From Candidatus Aerophobota bacterium (GTDB taxonomy: Bacteria > Aerophobota > Aerophobia > Aerophobales > B3-G15): DNA of 5,923 bases. Numbering within the stretch: the stretch's first letter is position 1; every line of letters begins with the position of its first letter. Where the stretch lies: positions 1 to 5,923 of the forward strand of contig JAGGTG010000117.1 of NCBI GenBank assembly GCA_021163905.1, written 5' to 3'. Under the pieces are notes generated by a model. The model was given only the letters and a program-made list of their open reading frames with translations, was not told the origin of the DNA and did no database searches. Made by a program: the position numbers and the translations under genes. Shown piece after piece: positions 1 through 4,969 of the stretch.

Positions 1-65
1 TCCCGCAAGAATACCCAGGAGCCCACATAGTTATCAAAAAGTGTCCCAATGTCAGGTTTTCTCTC

Positions 66-94
66 TTGCCAGAATTAAATTAATTTGGTATGAT
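66..94 (+). promoter_or_regulatory. sigma-70-type promoter
   Basis: A -35 box TTGCCA (66-71) and a -10 box TATGAT (89-94) are separated by exactly 17 nt, and the -10 is preceded by the extended -10 dinucleotide TG (86-87). The flanks are A/T-rich. Transcription would start near 101-102 and give a leader of about 220 nt before the ATG at 321. This is the best promoter match in the first 320 bases. The call rests on consensus matching only. Confidence 0.6.
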
Positions 95-100
95 AAAAAT

Positions 101-320
101 GTATTAAAAAATTAGGTTAAAAAGTAGAAAATGTACTGCCAGCTCGAGGGTCGTCTTTTATTCTATCTGTCTGTTATTTTCTCTTGCCCACTTGTAAAGG
201 ATCTTTCGATTTTCCTTTCAGAAAAGTTACTCAAGAAGCTCCACCAACAAAGCATTTACTGGTATCCTTTGTAGAGGAAGTGAGACTTTTGCCTCGTTCT
301 GGATAAGGAGGCAAAAAGTA
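101..320 (+). other. long untranslated leader, no recognised gene
   Basis: Between the predicted transcription start and the ATG at 321 I find no gene with a credible start and ribosome-binding site on either strand. Short complementary segments AAAGGAT (196-202) and ATCCTTT (264-270) could close a larger stem-loop, and a clear hairpin lies at the 3' end (285-319). I compared it by eye with the glycine riboswitch, which would suit a gcv-derived gene, and did not see its conserved core. The leader may be a cis-regulatory RNA of unrecognised type or simply decayed sequence. Bases 1-65 also hold nothing I can identify. Confidence 0.35.
285..319 (+). promoter_or_regulatory. hairpin masking the Shine-Dalgarno sequence
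   Basis: ACTTTTGCCTC (285-295) pairs with GAGGCAAAAAGT (308-319), leaving one unpaired A and a 12-nt loop (296-307). The ribosome-binding site AAGGAGG (305-311) of the gene at 321 lies partly in the 3' arm, so folding would hide GAGG from the ribosome. No T-run follows, so this is not a terminator. The geometry is typical of translational control (RNA thermometer, riboswitch output stem or a protein-bound leader), but which of these applies, if any, is inference. Confidence 0.45.
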
Positions 321-605
321 ATGAGTGCAATGAGAAGAAGAATTCTGCTGGTAGATGATGATAAGGATTTTCTGGAGGGAACTAAGATAATTCTGGAGAA
401 AAATAATTTTGAGGTGGCTACAGCTGTTAGTGGAGAGGTGGTACAGGTAAATGAGAAATTAAGTGAGGATCCCTCATCTGTTAACAAAGACCCTTACGGT
501 GAAGGATGGTTGGTGAAGATAAAAATTGTTGATCCTTCAGAATTAGATTCGCTACTTACCTCCACAGAATATGAGGATTTGATACAGAAAGAATCAGACC
601 AGTAA
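321..605 (+). CDS. receiver-domain / glycine cleavage H protein hybrid (94 aa)
   Basis: ATG at 321 has a perfect AAGGAGG (305-311) 9 nt upstream. Residues 5-38 read as the start of a CheY-like receiver: RRRILLVDDDKDF contains beta-1 and the acidic metal-binding cluster (D12-D14), followed by helix 1 and a second strand (NFEVATAVSG). Residues 35-94 read as the C-terminal half of GcvH: SGEVVQVNEKL, then VNKDPYGEGWLVKIK (54-68), then DPSELDSLLTSTEYEDLI. The phosphoacceptor Asp expected near residue 55-60 of a receiver is missing, as is the lipoylated Lys of GcvH, which lies a short distance before the (A/P)xSGEV motif. A full receiver is about 120 aa and GcvH about 125-130 aa, so each is cut to a fragment. 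The join falls on a motif shared by both families (about 423-437), suggesting deletion between two neighbouring genes with the frame kept. It is probably non-functional as either parent; a residual structural role cannot be excluded. An assembly chimera is the main alternative. Confidence 0.75.
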   Translation: MSAMRRRILLVDDDKDFLEGTKIILEKNNFEVATAVSGEVVQVNEKLSEDPSSVNKDPYGEGWLVKIKIVDPSELDSLLTSTEYEDLIQKESDQ

Positions 606-635
606 AAAAAGAAATTGTGCGATCTTATGTTGTTT

Positions 636-693
636 AGCCATCTCTTCCTCCCCTATGTTTTATTTTATACAAAGAGGAAGTGATGGCTTTTTT
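636..693 (+). terminator. Rho-independent terminator
   Basis: The 15-nt arm at 636-650 (starting AGCCATC) pairs with 674-688 (ending GATGGCT) with one T-T mismatch. The loop is 23 nt and a run of T follows (688-693). It lies 30 nt after the stop of the hybrid gene and separates it transcriptionally from the permease at 749. The T-run is on the plus-strand side only, so it acts rightward. Confidence 0.8.
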
Positions 694-748
694 ATTACAA
701 AGGTGAGCTGAATTTTAGTTATCAAAATCAATTTCATTGGAGTGGTAA

Positions 749-2032
749 TTGTTAAATATAGTTGTTTCCTTAATTATATTTGTTGTTAGTTTTGTCTTTT
801 TTGTCTATGGAAAGGTACATCGCAGTATAGTTGCCCTGGTTGGGGCCACTTTGATGGTAGCTTTTGGGGATCTCAGGGGTTTTTATACTCAGCAACAGGC
901 TCTGGAAGCCATAGATTTTGACACATTGGGGCTTTTATTTGGAATGATGACCATTGTAGTTATTTTAAGAAAAACTGGTTTTTTTAGGTATCTTGCCATT
1001 AAAGGAGCTAAATTTGCAAAGGGAAATCCCTGGAAATTAATGGTAGCCCTGGGGTTAATTACCGCTTTTGTTTCAATGATTATTGACAATGTGACAACGG
1101 TACTTCTGGTTGCTCCTGTGACTTTACTGGTAAGTGATATCTTGGGTATCACTGCTTTACCTATTTTAATAGAGGAAGTTGTTTTATCCAATATTGGTGG
1201 AGTAGGCACTCTTGTGGGAGATCCTCCCAATATTATGATTAGTTCAGCTTCTACCTTTAGCTTCAATGATTTTTTAATTCACCTTATGCCAATTTCCCTT
1301 ATCGCCATAGGGATAAGTTTGCTAATTTCAAGATTTCTTTGCTCCTCCTGTTTGGTTAGAAAAGAGGAGAGAGTACGGGAAATTTTAAAAATGAATGAGT
1401 GGGATGCTATCAGGGAAAAAGCCATGTTGTTAAAATGCATAATAGCTCTTATAATAGTAGTTGTCTTATTTGTTACAGAGGAGATACATCATCTTCGATC
1501 CTCTTTTATAGCTCTAATAGGTGCAACGATTACCTTGATTTTAGTTCGTCCGGACCCCAAGGAGGTATTCTCACAAATAGAATGGCCAGTTTTGCTATTT
1601 TTTGCTGCACTTTTTGTTATTGTGGGGGGAGTTGACCAGGCTGGATTTTTTAAAATACTGGCAAATGGAATTAACAGAGTTTCCTCCAATCCTATAGGGC
1701 TTACTCTTATAGTCATCTGGTTTTCTTTTGTCTTATCGTCTTTAATAGATAATGTTCCCTATACTGCTGCAATGATCCCCATAATAAAGCATATAGCTGC
1801 TCTAGGTGTAAATACAAGTCCTATATGGTGGGCATTGGCTATAGGAGTTGGTTTTGGTGGTAACGGTACCCCTATAGGTTCTTCTGCAGGAGTGGTGGCT
1901 ATGGGATTGGCTGAAAGAACCAAATATCCACTTACTTTCAAGCAGTGGTTAAAATACGGTAGTATACCAGCTCTGGTTACTACAGGGGTAGCTAGTGTTT
2001 TGATGGTTATAGGATTTGAATGGTTTTCTTAG
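749..2032 (+). CDS. ArsB/NhaD-family ion permease (427 aa)
   Basis: This is a complete integral membrane transporter of the ion transporter superfamily (arsenite permease ArsB, Na+/H+ antiporter NhaD, P-protein relatives). The hallmark inverted halves are visible: IDNVTTVLL (112-120) with SNIGGVGTLVGDPPNIMI (147-164) in the first half, and IDNVPYTAAMIP (333-344) with GFGGNGTPIGSSAGVVAMG (368-386) in the second. A charged cytoplasmic loop (about 202-228) separates them. Length (about 430 aa) and roughly 11-12 hydrophobic segments fit the family. The start is TTG at 749 with GGAG at 739-742, 6 nt upstream; no better start lies nearby. The substrate is not decidable from sequence: Na+/H+ exchange, arsenite or other oxyanion export, or anion transport are all found among relatives. 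No arsR or arsA partner is visible. It follows a terminator and has no obvious promoter in the 55 nt before it. Its 3' end meets an inverted P-type ATPase remnant. Confidence 0.85.
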   Translation: MLNIVVSLIIFVVSFVFFVYGKVHRSIVALVGATLMVAFGDLRGFYTQQQALEAIDFDTLGLLFGMMTIVVILRKTGFFRYLAIKGAKFAKGNPWKLMVALGLITAFVSMIIDNVTTVLLVAPVTLLVSDILGITALPILIEEVVLSNIGGVGTLVGDPPNIMISSASTFSFNDFLIHLMPISLIAIGISLLISRFLCSSCLVRKEERVREILKMNEWDAIREKAMLLKCIIALIIVVVLFVTEEIHHLRSSFIALIGATITLILVRPDPKEVFSQIEWPVLLFFAALFVIVGGVDQAGFFKILANGINRVSSNPIGLTLIVIWFSFVLSSLIDNVPYTAAMIPIIKHIAALGVNTSPIWWALAIGVGFGGNGTPIGSSAGVVAMGLAERTKYPLTFKQWLKYGSIPALVTTGVASVLMVIGFEWFS

Positions 2033-2395
2033 TGAAATACCGGTTATCCTGCCTATTCTCAAGGAGTTTAATATTACCGCTAGGCTAAGTCCCATATCTC
2101 CCACGGCTACGGCAAATAGTATCACCGCAGGGGTGTAGAATCTGGCAAATCGATCGATAAATTTTTCTGTAGCAACAACACCTGAAAGTATTATCTGTGC
2201 TGGTACTTTGTATCCAGGGATAAACTCCAGCACAAGACCTGCTATAAATAAAAGAGCCGAGCTTACTATAATAAATGTATGGATTAAATATGATAGTTGC
2301 TTAACTGTTCGATTAACAATTGAAAAAATTTTTACTCTTAAACATGTTCCAAGTTCCTTTTTGAAAGAGAAAATATTATTCTGATCCTGGTAGGG
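2033..2395 (-). pseudogene. heavy-metal P-type ATPase remnant with internal deletions
   Basis: On the minus strand an open frame runs from a stop at 2396-2398 down to the permease end. Reading 5' to 3', it shows a hydrophobic segment ending ALLFIAGLVLEFIPGYKVPA (up to about 2200), then ATEKFIDRFARFYTPAVILF (about 2173-2114), then GDMGLSLAVILNSLRIGR (about 2101-2045). The last two match the strongly conserved blocks before membrane segment 5 and in the last membrane segment of ZntA/CadA-type P1B ATPases. In intact proteins of 600-700+ aa these blocks are hundreds of residues apart. The actuator domain, the CPC-type metal-binding helix, the DKTGT phosphorylation site and the GDGxND hinge are all missing. 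The frame is kept across the joins. No ATG and no credible alternative start with a ribosome-binding site precedes the first segment; the GTG at 2231-2233 lies inside it. Similarity stops about 10 bp from the stop of the convergent permease; the frame then runs antisense into that gene to a TAA at 1949-1951. I conclude it is a dead or miniaturised gene. The first segment's assignment is less certain than the other two. Confidence 0.62.
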
Positions 2396-2400
2396 TCAGA
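2380..2400. other. short hairpin upstream of liv promoter
   Basis: TCTGATCC (2380-2387) pairs with GGGTCAGA (2393-2400) around a 5-nt loop; seven Watson-Crick pairs and one G-T pair are possible. No T-run follows on either strand, so it is not a typical terminator. It lies about 40 bp before the predicted liv -35 box and at the upstream end of the ATPase remnant. It could be a protein-binding site or a leftover of the deleted gene's control region; nothing distinguishes these. Confidence 0.35.
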
Positions 2401-2439
2401 TCTGCACTTCCAGTTTTACTCATTTTATATAACAAAAAC

Positions 2440-2467
2440 TTGACTTTTTCATTTTTTAAATTATTTT
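2440..2467 (+). promoter_or_regulatory. candidate promoter of the liv operon
   Basis: TTGACT (2440-2445) matches the -35 consensus at five of six positions. With a 16-nt spacer it is followed by TATTTT (2462-2467), a four-of-six -10 match in a very T-rich stretch. Transcription would begin near 2474, about 32 nt before the LivG start and at the edge of an inverted repeat. The -10 is weak, so either activation or a different -10 is possible. Confidence 0.42.
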
Positions 2468-2472
2468 TTGTA

Positions 2473-2495
2473 TCAACAAAGTTCTGTTTTGTTGA
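2473..2495. promoter_or_regulatory. perfect inverted repeat, possible operator
   Basis: TCAACAAA (2473-2480) and TTTGTTGA (2488-2495) are exact reverse complements with a 7-nt spacer. The repeat covers the predicted transcription start and touches the LivG ribosome-binding region (GAGGAG, 2494-2499). The position and symmetry suit a dimeric repressor site. The same sequence could form an RNA hairpin that partly hides the ribosome-binding site. The cognate regulator is not in the window. Confidence 0.45.
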
Positions 2496-2505
2496 GGAGA
2501 GGAGA

Positions 2506-3255
2506 ATGTTAGAGATAAGAGAACTCGAGAAGAGATTCGGAGGGGTAAAAGCTGTAGATAGATGCTCCCTCCGTGTAGAGGAAGGTTCCATTACGGGCTT
2601 AATTGGGCCCAATGGAGCTGGGAAAACCACCCTTTTTAATTTAATAAGTGGACTTTACAAGCCAGATGGGGGAGAGATCTGGTTTATGGGAGATAGGATT
2701 GATGGACTACCCTCTCATGAGATTGCACGAAAATCTATTTCCAGAACTTTCCAGATACCAAGAGAGTTTAAAGAAATGACGGTTCTTGAAAATTTAATGC
2801 TTGTTCCCAAGAATCAAATTGGGGAGAATATCTTTAACAGTTTGTTTCGTTCTCGTCTTGTAAAAATGCAGGAAAAGGAGAATATGGAAAAGGCCTTGAA
2901 AATACTCGAATTTCTGGAGCTTATTGATCTTAAAGATGAATACGCCAAAAATCTTTCCTCCGGACAAAAAAAACTGCTTGAACTTGCTAAAATACTTATG
3001 TCTGATCCAAGAGTAATTTTGCTGGATGAGCCAGGTGCAGGGGTGAATCGAACTTTGATGAAAAAACTGGTTAAGAGCATAGAAGAACTTCGGGATAGAG
3101 GAATGACCTTTTTTTTAATTGAACATGATATGGACCTTGTCACTTACTTGTGCGATAGAGTAATTGTCATGAATAAGGGGAAGAAGATGACAGAAGGAAC
3201 TCCCGAGGAAATTAAGAAAGATAAGCAGGTTCTCGAGGCATATCTGGGAGTTTAA
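2506..3255 (+). CDS. livG: branched-chain amino acid type ABC importer ATPase LivG
   Basis: This is a cytoplasmic ATP-binding subunit, 249 aa, close to the usual ~255 aa of LivG. It pairs with LivF to power uptake through LivH-LivM. Walker A GPNGAGKTT is at 34-42, the Q-loop Gln at 83 (SRTFQ), the signature LSSGQ at 150-154, Walker B VILLDEP at 170-176 with catalytic Glu175, and the switch His at 207 (IEHDM). The RTFQIPREFKEMTVLEN stretch and the GAGVN D-loop region are characteristic of LivG rather than other ABC ATPases. I chose ATG at 2506 because GAGGAG (2494-2499) lies 6 nt upstream and the protein then begins MLEIRELEKRFGG, as in the family. The frame is open further upstream, but that would add an unrelated hydrophobic stretch encoded by promoter DNA. 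First gene of the liv operon; LivF starts 2 nt after its stop. Confidence 0.93.
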   Translation: MLEIRELEKRFGGVKAVDRCSLRVEEGSITGLIGPNGAGKTTLFNLISGLYKPDGGEIWFMGDRIDGLPSHEIARKSISRTFQIPREFKEMTVLENLMLVPKNQIGENIFNSLFRSRLVKMQEKENMEKALKILEFLELIDLKDEYAKNLSSGQKKLLELAKILMSDPRVILLDEPGAGVNRTLMKKLVKSIEELRDRGMTFFLIEHDMDLVTYLCDRVIVMNKGKKMTEGTPEEIKKDKQVLEAYLGV

Positions 3256-3257
3256 AT

Positions 3258-3962
3258 GTGACAGTACTTGAAGTAGATAATATAAAAGCTGGTTATGGAG
3301 ATACAGAGATTCTGCATGGAGTTAGTTGCAGGGTAGAGGAAGGGGAGATTGTTTCAATTATTGGCCCAAATGGCGCAGGTAAATCTACTTTAATGAAAGC
3401 GATTCTTGGGCTTTTGAAACTAAGTGAGGGCAGAATAATTTTTAATGGCAGGGATATTACCGGAAAGGATCCTGACCAAATAGTAAAAGAAGGAATATGT
3501 TACGTTCCGCAATCGGATAATGTATTTCCTTCTCTAACTGTGGATGAGAATCTTGAGATGGGAGCTTTTATCAGAAAGGATGATTATAAAAAAAGGATGG
3601 ATGAAATTTACCAGATATTTCCAGACTTAAAAGAAAAAAGAAAAGCAAAAGCCAGGAAACTAAGTGGAGGACAACGTCAGATGGTAGCTATTGGAAGAGC
3701 TCTCATGCTTGATCCAAAACTTCTCCTCCTGGATGAGCCATCTGCGGGATTAGCACCCAAACTTATCCAGATGATTTTTGACAAAATAATAAAGATCAAT
3801 CAAACTGGTATATCTATACTTATGGTGGAGCAAAATGCCAGGAAAGCCCTGGAAGTATCCCACAGAGGATATGTACTTGCTATGGGGCGTAATAGATTTG
3901 AAGATACAGGTGAGGCTCTTTTGAACAATGAGGAAATTGGCAAATTATACCTGGGGGAGTAA
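3258..3962 (+). CDS. livF: branched-chain amino acid type ABC importer ATPase LivF
   Basis: The second ATPase subunit, 234 aa, typical LivF length. Walker A GPNGAGKST is at 36-44, the Q-loop Gln at 85 (YVPQ), the signature LSGGQ at 135-139, and Walker B LLLLDEP at 155-161 with Glu160. The switch position carries Gln192 in VEQNA instead of His. That substitution is the normal LivF pattern, so the LivG-LivF pair has one His and one Gln switch site. The start is GTG at 3258, 2 nt after the LivG stop, with GGGAG (3246-3250) 7 nt upstream. An ATG at 3256 is out of frame and followed at once by TGA. The tight spacing implies translational coupling with LivG. Confidence 0.93.
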   Translation: MTVLEVDNIKAGYGDTEILHGVSCRVEEGEIVSIIGPNGAGKSTLMKAILGLLKLSEGRIIFNGRDITGKDPDQIVKEGICYVPQSDNVFPSLTVDENLEMGAFIRKDDYKKRMDEIYQIFPDLKEKRKAKARKLSGGQRQMVAIGRALMLDPKLLLLDEPSAGLAPKLIQMIFDKIIKINQTGISILMVEQNARKALEVSHRGYVLAMGRNRFEDTGEALLNNEEIGKLYLGE

Positions 3963-4046
3963 CTAACACATTGATGCATGAATACGAAGAATGATTTAAG
4001 GTGCTAATAAGTCGGTGGCCAATAGAAAGGGTTGCAGGAGATGTAA

Positions 4047-4967
4047 GTGGATATTGCATCGAGAATTCCTCAATTAGTTGTATATGGAATTATTTCAGGA
4101 AGTATAATAACCTTAGGAGCAATTGGGCTTTCTTTGACATATGGGATCCTTAAATTTGCCAATTTTGCTCATGGAGATATTATGAGCCTGGGGGCATTTG
4201 TGGCCCTCTTTTTTCTTGCAATTTTTAGAGTAGCTAACCTACCAACTCAACCTCTTTACCCTCTTTCCTTTGGCCTACCACTTATTTTAGCTTTTATTCT
4301 TGGCATGATAACAACAGGAGTGGTGGCCATTGTTATTGACAAGATTTTATACAGGAGACTCCGTACCACCGGAAGTGTTACCCTTCTCATTGCCTCAGTT
4401 GGTGTTTCCTTTGTTCTAAGAAACTTTATTCAGTTTGTATGGGGGCCACAACCACGTTATTATATAAAGAAAATTCAAATTACTGAACGGATTCCTTTTC
4501 TTGGAGTAAGGATAAAGCCAGATGAGGTCTTTATTATATGTGTAGCAATTTTTTTAGTTATTTTCCTACATCTTTTTCTAAAGAATACAAAGATGGGTAA
4601 GGCAATGCGTGCAACCTCTGATAATATGGACCTTGCCAGAGTCTCAGGAATAGATACAGAAAGTGTTATTAACTGGACCTGGGCAATTGGATCAGCCCTT
4701 GCAGCTGCTGGAGGGATACTTGCTGGAATTGAGAATAAGTTTATAACTCCTAATTTTGGTTGGGATATGCTTCTTTTTATATTTGCTGCTGTAGTTCTTG
4801 GAGGAGTAGGAAGCCCTTACGGAGCAATACTTGGTGGAATGGTTATTGGGCTTTCAGGAGAGGTTTCTACTGCATTTATCCCCACTTCCTATAAGCCTGC
4901 AGTTGCTTTTATAATAATGATAGTTATGCTACTTGTTAAACCAAGGGGACTGTTGGGAGAAAAATAA
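4047..4967 (+). CDS. livH: branched-chain amino acid type ABC importer permease LivH
   Basis: An inner-membrane permease, 306 aa, of the BPD_transp_2 family, which with LivM forms the translocation pore. Visible family features are the N-terminal GLSLTYGILKFANFAHGD (27-44), a cytoplasmic coupling segment KNTKMGKAMRATSDN (179-193) followed by ARVSGID, the Gly-rich LGGVGSPYGAILGG (251-264), and the C-terminal KPRGLLGEK. About eight hydrophobic segments can be traced. The start is GTG at 4047 with AGGAG (4036-4040) 6 nt upstream; an ATG at 4041 is directly followed by TAA and is not used. The 84-nt gap after LivF (3963-4046) holds no gene or clear hairpin that I can see, so LivH probably shares the operon transcript. 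LivM starts 2 nt after its stop. Substrate specificity comes mainly from the absent binding protein. Confidence 0.93.
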   Translation: MDIASRIPQLVVYGIISGSIITLGAIGLSLTYGILKFANFAHGDIMSLGAFVALFFLAIFRVANLPTQPLYPLSFGLPLILAFILGMITTGVVAIVIDKILYRRLRTTGSVTLLIASVGVSFVLRNFIQFVWGPQPRYYIKKIQITERIPFLGVRIKPDEVFIICVAIFLVIFLHLFLKNTKMGKAMRATSDNMDLARVSGIDTESVINWTWAIGSALAAAGGILAGIENKFITPNFGWDMLLFIFAAVVLGGVGSPYGAILGGMVIGLSGEVSTAFIPTSYKPAVAFIIMIVMLLVKPRGLLGEK

Positions 4968-4969
4968 AG

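Noticed and set aside
1..30. Possible C-terminus of an upstream plus-strand gene (ten codons to a TAG at 28-30)
   Set aside because: Too short to distinguish from chance; no similarity can be judged.
121..306. Plus-strand open frame of about 60 codons ending in TAA just before the gene at 321
   Set aside because: It has the spacing of an operon neighbour, but there is no ATG or GTG with a ribosome-binding site near its 5' end, its composition is not recognisable as a protein family, and a promoter-leader reading fits better.
101..320. Glycine riboswitch ahead of the GcvH-containing gene
   Set aside because: The expected conserved core and tandem aptamer layout were not visible; only a terminal hairpin is supported.
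889..1266. Minus-strand open frame of 125 codons inside the permease gene
   Set aside because: It lies wholly antisense to a well-supported membrane protein and shows no family features. The same applies to the minus-strand frames at 1489-1716, 1759-1941, 2376-2630 and 2814-3143, and to 227-487.
1399..1635. Plus-strand open frame of 78 codons in another frame of the permease gene
   Set aside because: Cys/Ser-rich composition with no motif, and the overlapping permease frame carries clear family motifs on both sides, so there is no sign of a frameshift.
2231..2233. GTG as start of an intact small minus-strand protein
   Set aside because: It lies inside a membrane segment whose hydrophobic codons continue upstream, with no ribosome-binding site, so the frame is treated as a remnant.
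2440..2505. N-terminal extension of LivG from a TTG at 2440
   Set aside because: It would encode a Phe-rich stretch unlike any LivG start, overlaps the -35/-10 region and the inverted repeat, and lacks a ribosome-binding site. ATG at 2506 has a good one.
4041..4046. ATG with a ribosome-binding site just before LivH
   Set aside because: The next codon is TAA; the GTG at 4047 opens the LivH frame with better spacing.
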